Below, in pieces: positions 8,574-16,352 of a DNA stretch of 64,000 nucleotides. This stretch comes from Brevibacillus humidisoli (GTDB lineage: Bacteria; Bacillota; Bacilli; Brevibacillales; Brevibacillaceae), in the NCBI RefSeq assembly GCF_020923435.1, contig NZ_CP087263.1:806001-870000 (forward strand). The letters run 5' to 3'. Below the pieces are notes generated by a model, which worked only from the letters and a program-made list of their open reading frames with translations, had not been told where the DNA came from and did not search any database. The position numbers were made by a program, and so were the translations under genes. Within the stretch, counting starts at the first letter, position 1. The number at the start of each line of letters is the position of its first letter.

Positions 8574-9509
8574 TTACACAATTTCTCTGGTCGAAGGAAA
8601 AAGAAAATCTATGAAAATACGGGCGGTAGGCTGCGGTTCGTGATTGGCTAGGCCGGGGCGCTCATTTGCTTCAATGACGACGTAATCTTCTTTATCCTCA
8701 TCGTTGCCCCGGATCAGAAAATCAAAACCTACAACAGGGATTTCCAATGCGAGACTGGCTCGCTTCGCGATTTCACGCAGGTATGGCGAAATCTGTTCGG
8801 TGACGTCGCGTATGGTACCCCCGGTATGGTAATTGGCTGTCTTTCGGACCGGGAGGGTGGCGCCAGGGGCGAGAACGTCATCTGGGTCCCGTCCTTGTGC
8901 GGCCAGCACCCGAACTGTTTCACTGTCCCAGGGGATGCGCGACTCCCCAGCGGTCTGCTCGGCCAACAGCTCGTTTTTTTCCTGGATCAACTGCTGGATC
9001 GTCCGCTTGCCGTCACCGGTGACGGAGGCCGGCGTTCGTTCAATCGCAGCGACAAAGCGGTGATCAATCACGATGATCCGCGTATCCCGTCCGTCCACGT
9101 ACTCTTCCAGCAGTACGTCGTCACAGTGCTCACTGGCGTAGCGGACTGCCTGTCGGAGTTCGGCATCCGTGCGTATGTCAACGGTGATCCCTCTTCCTTG
9201 TTCGCCCCGCAGCGGCTTCACGACCAATGCCTCGCATTCACGCAGGAATCGGCTGGCTGCAAGATGATTGCGATAGGACTGCTGGCGGGGAACGCGGATA
9301 CCTGCTCTCTGCAGCACGGCATGGGTCAGCCGTTTGTCGTCACAGCGCATGTAGGCGATCGCGGAAGTGCGGTCCGTCAGCGATTCACGGCAGGTAACCG
9401 CTTCTCCCTCGTAGCTGAGGCGAAACAAGCCAAGCGCTTCATCCAGGATCGAGACCTGGATGCCTCGTCGCTTTGCTTCTTCGATCAAAATGCTTGCATA
9501 CACGTTCAA
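8574..9509 (-). CDS. ngg: ATP-grasp half of N-acetylglutaminylglutamine-type synthetase
   Basis: An ATP-grasp ligase domain: SRCDDK-like segment MRCDDKRLTHAVL, the ATP loop VVKPLRGEQGRGI, the hinge LLEEYVDGRD and the Mg-binding IEANERPGLANHE. In the usual family this domain is the C-terminal half of one protein whose N-terminal half is a GNAT acetyltransferase. Here the frame differs by one base from the upstream GNAT gene, so the two are split at a run of six Gs (9521-9526, minus strand). Adding one G would fuse them. A TTG at 9509 lies ten bases behind AAGGGGGG and might allow separate translation. The family makes an N-acetylated glutamine dipeptide used in osmoprotection; the substrate here is inferred from the neighbours. 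Confidence 0.75.
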   Translation of the reverse strand: MNVYASILIEEAKRRGIQVSILDEALGLFRLSYEGEAVTCRESLTDRTSAIAYMRCDDKRLTHAVLQRAGIRVPRQQSYRNHLAASRFLRECEALVVKPLRGEQGRGITVDIRTDAELRQAVRYASEHCDDVLLEEYVDGRDTRIIVIDHRFVAAIERTPASVTGDGKRTIQQLIQEKNELLAEQTAGESRIPWDSETVRVLAAQGRDPDDVLAPGATLPVRKTANYHTGGTIRDVTEQISPYLREIAKRASLALEIPVVGFDFLIRGNDEDKEDYVVIEANERPGLANHEPQPTARIFIDFLFPSTREIV

Positions 9510-9514
9510 ACCGG

Positions 9515-10330
9515 TCAGCGCCCCCCTTCGTACAAGTGGCGGTTCAACTGATTCCGCCGCTTCACGGCGTATACGGGTACCCGGCAGAAGCCAAGCGATT
9601 CGTAGAGGCGGATCGCTTTTTTGTTGTCGTAGAGCACGGACAAGTCGAGATAATCTCTGCCGCGTGTCAGATAATGCAGGGAAAGCTGCTGCACCAGGCT
9701 TTTGCCGATGCCCCATGCCCTGTAAGGTTTGGCGACCGCAAGCGACCAGAGACTTGCCCCGTTGTCGGGGTCGCCAAATGCCGCTTTATGATCGACGCCC
9801 ATCACGCTGCCGACCACTTCCCCTGTCTTGCTGTCTTCCGCCACATAGTAGACAAAGCGGCTTGTTCGCTGATTATCGTAGATGGTGTCCGGGTCACTTG
9901 GAACCATTCCGCACTCCAGATACAGCTTGTTGGTAGCATAGGCATCCATCTTGTTTTGCAGCAAGCGCATGCGGAACTTTTTGGACTGCCGCAGCTGGGA
10001 GATGCCGGGATGAAGCCACAGACGGTAGGTGATCGATGGATCGATAAACAAAAGATCGGACGCTTTTGCTACCATGATGTGAGGATCGTAGACATACATG
10101 GCGATGTCACGTCGACTCTCCGACTCTTGTCTGAACAGTTCAATGATTTGATCGTGTGAGGAAAACGTCTGTCCGTAGATCAGATTGCCCCAGCCACAGT
10201 CAACCGCTACCTCCGGTTTCAAGCGGGATGCCAGATGCGTCGGCGTCTGCTGCCAACTGATCAGCGATGTCGGATACGGATTTATGCTCCGATCTGTTGG
10301 AGCCAGTAGTCCAGCAAGGTGAGTTGCCAC
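9515..10330 (-). CDS. ngg: GNAT half of the acetyl-dipeptide synthetase
   Basis: 271 residues with a GNAT fold: AVAKPYRAWGIGKSLVQQL is the acetyl-CoA loop (R/Q-x-x-G-x-G/A) and LSVLYDNKKAIRLYESLGF is the C-terminal signature. The N-terminal extension (DCGWGNLIYGQTF) matches the trio-type GNAT that is fused to an ATP-grasp domain in related loci. It stops in frame at 9515 just after the G6 run and thus lacks the ligase half, which continues in another frame. The GTG at 10330 has GGGAGGGAGC before it and overlaps the amidotransferase gene by 49 bp. Likely role: acetylation of the dipeptide amino end. Confidence 0.8.
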   Translation of the reverse strand: MATHLAGLLAPTDRSINPYPTSLISWQQTPTHLASRLKPEVAVDCGWGNLIYGQTFSSHDQIIELFRQESESRRDIAMYVYDPHIMVAKASDLLFIDPSITYRLWLHPGISQLRQSKKFRMRLLQNKMDAYATNKLYLECGMVPSDPDTIYDNQRTSRFVYYVAEDSKTGEVVGSVMGVDHKAAFGDPDNGASLWSLAVAKPYRAWGIGKSLVQQLSLHYLTRGRDYLDLSVLYDNKKAIRLYESLGFCRVPVYAVKRRNQLNRHLYEGGR

Positions 10331-12042
10331 AGTTTGCTCCCTCCCAGAATGGTGATGTGGTCGTCAGGGTCTTTTAGCATTTTCTCCACATAATCCCGAT
10401 CAAACAGCCGGCGCTCTCTCGCCGTATCAGACAGCAGTACATCGCATGCAAACTGATGATATTCCCCTTGCAGATACTTTAGAGCAGGGACAGGAAAGTA
10501 TCCCTTTTTGCGATAGATCACGTCGTGGGGCAGGCAGCGTTCCGCCGCTTTTTTCAATATTCCTTTTCCGCCGTTGTCCAGCTTGAAGCGGGAAGGGATG
10601 GCCGCAGCCAACTCAACCACCTCGTGATCGAGGAACGGTACGCGAGCCTCCAGTCCCCAAGCCATCGTCATGTTGTCGACACGCTTGACCGGGTCTTCCA
10701 CCAGCATCACGCCCGTGTCCAGACGCAAGGCCTTGTCGACTGGGTCGTCCGCTCCCGGCTGGGAAAAGTGTTCCTTCACAAACAATTCCGAGACGTTTTC
10801 CGCGTGGTAAGGTGGAGTGAGGGCCTCCTGTACCTCCGTATGGCTGCGATCAAAGAAGGCCGCCTGATAGGCAGACAGCGGGTCTGCTTGCTCCTGCATC
10901 TTGGGATACCAGTGGTACCCGGCAAACACTTCGTCTGCTCCTTGCCCGCTTAACACCACTTTCGTCCGCTTGCTCACTTCACGGGAGAGGAGATAGAAGC
11001 CGACAGCGTCGTGACTCACTTGAGGCTCGGCCATCGCTCTGACACAAGAGCGGATTTCTGTGAGCAGCTGCCTAGAGTCTACAAAGATCTTCTGGTGTTC
11101 GGTGGCAAATGTTTGGGCGACCAGGTCACTGTAGACGAACTCATTTCCTTCCTCGCTCTCCACATCTTCAAATCCGATCGAGTAGGTGCGAACATCATCC
11201 AGTTCCTCTCGCATCAGGGCGACGATCAGACTGGAGTCAAGGCCGCCGCTTAGCAGGGCGCCTACCGGCACGTCGCTTACGAGACGGCGTTTGACACTTG
11301 CTCGAAGAACGCTCAGCAGTCGATCGACCCACTCTTCTTCCGTCACGTCTGGTTGGGGAGAGTAGTTGAGCTGCCAGTAGCGTTCCTGACGCCTGCGCCC
11401 ATCTTCTTCAATCATCAGATAGGTTCCGGGCTCCAGCTTTTTTACTTCCCGGAAAATGGTCATCGGGGCGGGAACGACAGCATGAAACGATAAATAGTAA
11501 TGAAGGGCTTGTGGAGCGAGGTCTGGCTGAAACTGCCTGGCGGCAAGCAGTGCTTGAATAGAAGAGGCAAAAGAGAGTTTATTCGGTTTATCCACGTAGT
11601 AGAGTGGTTTAATCCCTAATCGGTCGCGGGCCAACAGCCAGCGCCGTTGTTTTTGATCGTGAAGACAAAAAGCGTACATCCCGTACAGTTTTTCGACGAA
11701 TCGTTCTCCCCAGTGGGCGTATGCCTTTAAGAGGACTTCTGTGTCGCTTCCCGTCCGGAACGTATAGCCGTATTGGAGCAATTCGTCTTTTAACTGCCGG
11801 TAGTTGTAGATTTCACCATTGTAGGTGATCGCCAACCCCAGCTCGGGATCAATCATCGGCTGATGCCCTGCTTGACTGAGATCGATGATGCTGAGTCGGC
11901 GGTGGCCAAGGGCGGTACCGGGTACGATATGCATGCCGTGATCGTCCGGCCCTCGTCCCTCCATTTGGCGCAACATTTGTGTCAGTGTGTCCTCTGATTC
12001 CACGTCCTGGTCAAAGGAGAGCACACCGCAAATTCCACACAT
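10282..12042 (-). CDS. Asparagine synthase-like amidotransferase (N-acetylglutaminylglutamine amidotransferase type)
   Basis: 586 residues with the two domains of class B asparagine synthetases. The N-terminal glutaminase starts MCGICGV, where Cys2 is the nucleophile, with TYNGEIYNY and GSDTEVLL motifs. The C-terminal synthetase has the PP-loop LLSGGLDSS. Next to a GNAT and an ATP-grasp gene this fits the three-gene locus that makes the osmolyte N-acetylglutaminylglutamine amide, and this enzyme would amidate the end of the dipeptide. The M42-type peptidase often found with the trio is not in the window. Plain asparagine synthesis remains possible. Confidence 0.88.
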   Translation of the reverse strand: MCGICGVLSFDQDVESEDTLTQMLRQMEGRGPDDHGMHIVPGTALGHRRLSIIDLSQAGHQPMIDPELGLAITYNGEIYNYRQLKDELLQYGYTFRTGSDTEVLLKAYAHWGERFVEKLYGMYAFCLHDQKQRRWLLARDRLGIKPLYYVDKPNKLSFASSIQALLAARQFQPDLAPQALHYYLSFHAVVPAPMTIFREVKKLEPGTYLMIEEDGRRRQERYWQLNYSPQPDVTEEEWVDRLLSVLRASVKRRLVSDVPVGALLSGGLDSSLIVALMREELDDVRTYSIGFEDVESEEGNEFVYSDLVAQTFATEHQKIFVDSRQLLTEIRSCVRAMAEPQVSHDAVGFYLLSREVSKRTKVVLSGQGADEVFAGYHWYPKMQEQADPLSAYQAAFFDRSHTEVQEALTPPYHAENVSELFVKEHFSQPGADDPVDKALRLDTGVMLVEDPVKRVDNMTMAWGLEARVPFLDHEVVELAAAIPSRFKLDNGGKGILKKAAERCLPHDVIYRKKGYFPVPALKYLQGEYHQFACDVLLSDTARERRLFDRDYVEKMLKDPDDHITILGGSKLWQLTLLDYWLQQIGA

Positions 12043-12223
12043 TTCTGCACATCACTCCTGTTCACTTGATAAAAATTCACTCAGTCATTTTTACCATCTT
12101 TCTGGAAAGAAGGTCAAAACGGTCAAGGAGAGCTGACCCGTCGCCTCAGAGGGTGAGCGGTGGTACGCTCCGATTAGCAGGAAAATCTAGCCGATCCGGA
12201 TCAAATCCTGCCCGATCCAACAG

Positions 12224-12247
12224 AAAAAGACCCAGATAAGGGTCTTT
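12224..12247 (-). terminator. Rho-independent terminator
   Basis: On the minus strand AAAGACCC / GGGTCTTT form a stem with a six-base loop followed by T5. It ends the transcript of the helix-turn-helix gene at 12307-12933. A second small hairpin (CGGGCAAGCTGCCCG) lies just before it. Confidence 0.8.
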
Positions 12248-12306
12248 ATCGGGCAAGCTGCCCGGTAGACGATAGGGGAGGGGGTGTACTTCAGCTTCGA
12301 TAGTGA

Positions 12307-12933
12307 TTACTGTGTAGCCCGCTCATTACTGCCAAACCAGCGCAGCGGATTAAGGGAGAAGCGGGATTGATATCGATCTTGGCGGTGTTTGCGCTTGGTG
12401 AGCCGCTGCTGCATCAGATCCATTTCAAAAGTCACACGGCGTAGTTCCAAGCGGAGCGATTCCTGCATTTCTTCAATATCGGCGATTTTTTTGAGGATGG
12501 TCGTCTGTGTCTGCTGCAGTGTAGACAGTTGAGCCAGCTCCATTTGAAAACGGCAGAGCGTATCTTGTACAGCTACTTCCACCTCACGAAAAGCGGTTAC
12601 AAGCGAGGGATGATGGACGTCTGCCTGTGGCGCTCCTTCCGCAGATGCCGCCGCTGTTTCTTCCAGTGACAGCTTGTCCTCCGATAGCAATCCCTCTGCG
12701 ATTAGCTCCTGCTTGATATCGAGCAAGGAGGCATTCCCCCCATCTTTGCGCTCCTTCACTTCTTTTAGCAGGAGGTATCCTTGTTCGCTGATCATGTAGT
12801 GTCCCTGTGCATTTTTTTGCCGCTCTGTTACCGGGACAAACATCTCCAACCAGTTACGGAGGGTACGGACTTGTACACCCAAGCGTTCTGCCACTTCTTT
12901 GGAAGCCATCCAGACTTGTACGTCGAGACTCAT
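12307..12933 (-). CDS. MerR-like DNA-binding protein with coiled coil
   Basis: 208 residues. The N-terminus is a MerR-type helix-turn-helix (MASKEVAERLGVQVRTLRNWLEMF) with the following wing. A linker rich in Glu and Ala follows, and residues about 110-185 form a long heptad-rich helix (coiled coil). The end is basic (TKRKHRQDRYQSRF). The layout resembles RacA, the chromosome-anchoring protein of sporulating Bacillus, and phage or plasmid proteins of similar build, but the sequence does not prove that role. ATG at 12933 is eight bases behind AAGGAG; two earlier starts in frame sit too close to that site. Confidence 0.8.
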   Translation of the reverse strand: MSLDVQVWMASKEVAERLGVQVRTLRNWLEMFVPVTERQKNAQGHYMISEQGYLLLKEVKERKDGGNASLLDIKQELIAEGLLSEDKLSLEETAAASAEGAPQADVHHPSLVTAFREVEVAVQDTLCRFQMELAQLSTLQQTQTTILKKIADIEEMQESLRLELRRVTFEMDLMQQRLTKRKHRQDRYQSRFSLNPLRWFGSNERATQ

Positions 12934-13284
12934 CGCCATCACTCCTTTGCAGGTTTCCAGTGTGGTATGTGGCCATTATAGCACCGATTTTTCCCGGCAA
13001 AAGGGAATCGACAAAGGTTCTAAAAAAAAATGGTTATTCGGGATGGTTGGACAGGTGATCGGATTTTGTCATCTTTTGCGGTAACAGGGCGTGCAAATCG
13101 GGTTTTCCGTCGCAGAAGATGGTGTCCATTCATTGCAGCAACAGGTGGCAGGATGATTCGACAAAAGCAGGCTAGTGGATCAGGTTTCTGCTATTTTGTG
13201 GCCGATAAGGTTCATATTGCATCGAGCAAGCGCGTACAATGACAAGGAAGTTGTCCGCAAAACCTGGAAGAAAAGGGGCTTACT
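12934..13284. other. Intergenic region, 351 bp
   Basis: Divergent spacer between the MerR-like gene and the ZIP transporter gene. It must hold promoters for both. I see no convincing reading frame, repeat or hairpin in it. Confidence 0.6.
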
Positions 13285-14013
13285 ATGGGGTCAGCAAACC
13301 TTTCCATGCCGTTTTTCCTCCTGTTGGCTGCTCTTGCCAGCTGGGCTGGCGGGCTGATGCTGGTGATCCGCTCCAATTGGTCGGCGCACACCCTGTACGC
13401 GATGGTGAGCGTCGGAGCAGGTCTCTTAACAGCGTTGACCACACTTGATCTGCTGCCCCGCAGTATTGGGCATGGACACTCTGCTTACATGGCTGTTGTG
13501 CTGTTGGGCTTTCTGCTGTTGTTTGCTACAGATGCGCTGCTTCATCAGAATCAGCCGCAGCAGGTTCGGGTAGCCGGTCTGATGGCAGGTTTTTTGATTC
13601 ATTCCTTTTTAGAGGGAGTGTCGCTGGTTGCCAGTTTTCGTGTCGATCCCTCGTTGGGAGTAACCCTGCTTGCTGCGATGATTCTGCATAAACTGCCTGA
13701 CGGGATCACGGTTGCTTCCCTGCTGCTGGTGTCAACCAACAACAAAATCAAGGCGCTGTTGGGTACCGGGGCACTTGGCATGGCCACCCTTGTCGGAGCG
13801 TGGGGTATGATCGCGGCAGGAACGTGGATCACACCTGAGCGGCTGCAGATCGTGCTCGCGCTGACAACCGGCATCTTCCTATACGTATCGTTAAGTCATC
13901 TGGTGCCGTTTGTCCTGCAGAGCGGACAGCCCCGGCTTCATCTCTTCTTTGTCGGAGGGGTTCTCCTGTACATGCTGCTTTCGTTGGTGCTTCGCTTCCA
14001 TCCACATGTATAA
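13285..14013 (+). CDS. ZIP family divalent metal transporter
   Basis: 242 residues with about eight membrane segments. The two ZIP metal motifs are in place: HSFLEG in the fourth helix region and HKLPDG in the fifth, where His and acidic residues bind the metal. Proteins of this family take up zinc or other divalent metals through the cytoplasmic membrane. The usual His-rich loop is short here (GHGHS). ATG has AAAAGGGG upstream. A small gene follows 54 bp later. Confidence 0.88.
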   Translation: MGSANLSMPFFLLLAALASWAGGLMLVIRSNWSAHTLYAMVSVGAGLLTALTTLDLLPRSIGHGHSAYMAVVLLGFLLLFATDALLHQNQPQQVRVAGLMAGFLIHSFLEGVSLVASFRVDPSLGVTLLAAMILHKLPDGITVASLLLVSTNNKIKALLGTGALGMATLVGAWGMIAAGTWITPERLQIVLALTTGIFLYVSLSHLVPFVLQSGQPRLHLFFVGGVLLYMLLSLVLRFHPHV

Positions 14014-14067
14014 GATGTCGCCACAACTCCCACACTACATAAGAAACAGCTGAAAAGGAGGGAGCCT

Positions 14068-14244
14068 ATGCCAGGCGCGAACGAAAGGCAAAACGTTCGG
14101 CAGGAAGGTCTCACGCATATGCAGGCGGAACTGCCCGCCCAAGGAACCGCGTTAAATCCATCAGAATCGGGCTGGGTTTTCGATGAGAATGCCTCCACTG
14201 CCCCCGTAGAAAAGCTGGACAGTGCCATGCAGCAGGGTGAATGA
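14068..14244 (+). CDS. Small hypothetical protein, 58 aa
   Basis: Too short for usual gene calls. It has a very strong site AAAAGGAGGGAG seven bases before the ATG. The product is polar, rich in Gln, Glu, Ala and Asn, without Cys or membrane segment, and seems disordered (NERQNVRQEGLTH at the start, VEKLDSAMQQGE at the end). It resembles the general style of small, low-complexity sporulation proteins, but I cannot name it. It lies between the ZIP gene and fabI. Confidence 0.55.
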   Translation: MPGANERQNVRQEGLTHMQAELPAQGTALNPSESGWVFDENASTAPVEKLDSAMQQGE

Positions 14245-14361
14245 GCCAACAACGGCGTCTTTACCCTGTTTTCTTTTTTTTCTACCGGTCAAGCTCTCGT
14301 CACTGAGGGGAAGATAGGATATAATGGCGAAGGAAAGATTTGATAAAGGGGCCGATACATA

Positions 14362-15138
14362 ATGAATACCTTGATGAAAGGGAAAAACATTTTAATTATG
14401 GGTGTTGCCAACCACCGCAGCATCGCATGGGGAATTGCGCAATCGCTGTCCAGAGCGGGCGCCAATCTGATTTTCACTTATCAAGGAGAGCGGCTGCGCG
14501 ACAAAGTAGCCGAGTTGGCTGCGACCTTGGACCAGCCGGAACAGATCCTGATCCCTTGTGATGTAACCAAAGATGAGGATATTGTCCAGGCATTTGGCGA
14601 GATCAAAGAAAAAGTGGGCGTCCTGCACGGTGTCGCCCATTGCATTGCCTTTGCCAAGACAGAAGAGCTGGAGGGCGAATTCGTCAACACGTCGCGGGAC
14701 GGTTACGCACTGGCTCAGGACATCAGCGCCTATTCGCTGGTGGCGGTCGCCAGAGAAGCTCGCCAGTTGATGACGGAGGGCGGCAGCATCGTCACCCTTA
14801 CCTATCTGGGAGGAGAGCGAGTGGTGCCCAACTACAACGTGATGGGAGTGGCAAAGGCAGCACTTGACGCCAGTATGCGCTATCTGGCCAGCGATCTGGG
14901 CAAAGATCAGATCCGGGTGAATGCCATATCGGCCGGACCGATTCGCACGTTGGCAGCTAAAGGCGTGCGCAACTTTAACAGCATGCTGAAGGAAATCGAG
15001 GAAAAAGCGCCGCTCCGTCGCACGGTTGATCAGTCTGAAGTAGGCGATACTGCACTCTTTTTGTTCAGTCAACTGTCGCGGGGCATTACTGGTGAGATTA
15101 TTCATGTTGATGCCGGCTACAGCATCATGGGTCGCTAA
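14362..15138 (+). CDS. fabI: Enoyl-[acyl-carrier-protein] reductase (NADH) FabI
   Basis: 258 residues with the full FabI pattern: the modified nucleotide loop MGVANHRSIAWGIA in place of the common SDR glycine motif, the CIAFAK segment, and the catalytic Tyr and Lys in YNVMGVAKAAL. C-terminal LSRGITGEIIHVDAGYSIMG is also typical. It performs the last step of each round of fatty acid elongation. A TATAAT box at 14320-14325 and AAGGGG before the ATG suggest its own promoter. I do not see a clear FapR operator. Confidence 0.95.
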   Translation: MNTLMKGKNILIMGVANHRSIAWGIAQSLSRAGANLIFTYQGERLRDKVAELAATLDQPEQILIPCDVTKDEDIVQAFGEIKEKVGVLHGVAHCIAFAKTEELEGEFVNTSRDGYALAQDISAYSLVAVAREARQLMTEGGSIVTLTYLGGERVVPNYNVMGVAKAALDASMRYLASDLGKDQIRVNAISAGPIRTLAAKGVRNFNSMLKEIEEKAPLRRTVDQSEVGDTALFLFSQLSRGITGEIIHVDAGYSIMGR

Positions 15139-15250
15139 CAGCATCCAGTAGGTGTAAGGGGTGGGTTCAGGGAGCGCCCCCCACACCAGATGTATAAATG
15201 ACTCCCTCCCAAGGCAGGATGAGTGAAAACGCCATAGGAGGGAGTTTTCC

Positions 15251-15391
15251 TTGTTCCCTGTCATTATTACACATGAAGAACTGCTGCTGCATATGGGGAG
15301 ACAGGATCGCATCCTGCGCGGCGGTTCCCGTTCTATCTGTGAGGATGACGATCGAGCGGAGGGCAGTTCGGACGAAGCCGATCGCGCATAA
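15251..15391 (+). CDS. Possible small acidic protein, 46 aa
   Basis: A TTG start at 15251 lies seven bases behind AGGAGGGAG, and the frame runs 46 codons (FPVIITHEELLLHMGRQDRIL at the start, a Glu/Asp-rich tail). A hairpin with a T-run follows at 15416-15437. The ribosome site itself lies in one arm of an inverted repeat (ACTCCCTCC at 15201-15209, GGAGGGAGT at 15237-15245), so translation could be masked, or the repeat could instead be a terminator for fabI. No homologue is known to me; it may not be real. Confidence 0.35.
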   Translation: MFPVIITHEELLLHMGRQDRILRGGSRSICEDDDRAEGSSDEADRA

Positions 15392-15415
15392 CATTATGGC
15401 ACATGACAGCAGGCC

Positions 15416-15437
15416 GCCCGGGACGACCGGGCCTTTT
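15416..15437 (+). terminator. Probable terminator
   Basis: GCCCGG / CCGGGC stem with a five-base loop followed by CTTTT, after the small acidic frame and before the FHA gene. Confidence 0.5.
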
Positions 15438-15508
15438 GGCAATTGCGCCAATTCTTTTGCTTTCGTCATTTTTGATACGATTTTACAGGGTCGGAGTGAT
15501 CACAATTG

Positions 15509-16210
15509 ATGGAAAAAGGGGTATATCTGGTGATCGAAAAAGGTGATCCGGGACAGGATCGCAGCGTGATCTACCTGACCCGGCAAGAGTACCGGATCGG
15601 GAGAAGCTGGCAGCACAATCAACCGGAAATCGCCTTTTCCAGCCAGTTTATTTCCAGACAACATGCGGTTATCAGCCGTCTGGGAAATGAGTACCAGATT
15701 ACCGATTTGCGGAGCAAACACGGTACGGAAGTGAACGGCGTCGCCTTGTCCGACACCCCCCGCTTGCTGCAAGACGGGGATCGGATTACGCTGGCCAAGG
15801 GAGCAGTCGTGCTTTCCTTCAACAATCTTCTGACCACTTCCTCCGGTGAATCGGGCATTACTCAAGAGATGAAGCTTCCTCCTGCTGTGGTGGAACAGGA
15901 ATGGCCTGCTGCCTGGCTGGTCATTCATCTGGAGCGGCGGGAGATCCTGCTCGACGGGATGCCCTTGTATCTGTCGGGAAAAGATATGGATTTGCTGCTC
16001 CTGTTGTATCAACGGGCCAACCAAGCGGTCGACTATGAAGAAATCAAGTGCCAGATCTGGCCAGAGCGGGCTGCCGATCCAAACGTCCCGATCCCTGACG
16101 TTGGGAAAGACGAAATCAGTGCGCTCGTCTACCGTCTGCGCAAAAAACTGGGCCAACATGGCCAACGAATCAGGACCATACCTAGATACGGGTACATGCT
16201 CGATTTGTAA
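15509..16210 (+). CDS. FHA domain protein with OmpR-type winged helix
   Basis: 233 residues. An N-terminal FHA domain (residues about 25-95) shows the phosphothreonine-binding signature: YRIGRS, SRQHAVI, DLRSKHGTEVNG. The C-terminal part (residues about 140-230) is a winged-helix DNA-binding domain of the response-regulator type (SGKDMDLLLLLYQRANQAVDYEEIKCQIWPE and VYRLRKKLG). This suggests a regulator whose activity depends on binding a Thr-phosphorylated partner, so a Ser/Thr kinase should exist elsewhere. GGAGTG precedes the ATG. The PBP operon starts 140 bp downstream and is a possible target, by inference only. Confidence 0.85.
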   Translation: MEKGVYLVIEKGDPGQDRSVIYLTRQEYRIGRSWQHNQPEIAFSSQFISRQHAVISRLGNEYQITDLRSKHGTEVNGVALSDTPRLLQDGDRITLAKGAVVLSFNNLLTTSSGESGITQEMKLPPAVVEQEWPAAWLVIHLERREILLDGMPLYLSGKDMDLLLLLYQRANQAVDYEEIKCQIWPERAADPNVPIPDVGKDEISALVYRLRKKLGQHGQRIRTIPRYGYMLDL

Positions 16211-16352
16211 TCGTATCATCAAACTATTAGCATTTTATCATCCACCTGTGAGCGAAATGTGAGCTTGCATCCATTCCTTGCAAAAGGGGATTCCCTTACT
16301 GTAAGGGAGTGGAATACGTCGCATGTTTTCGCGTGCAGGGAGGGTGAAGAGC

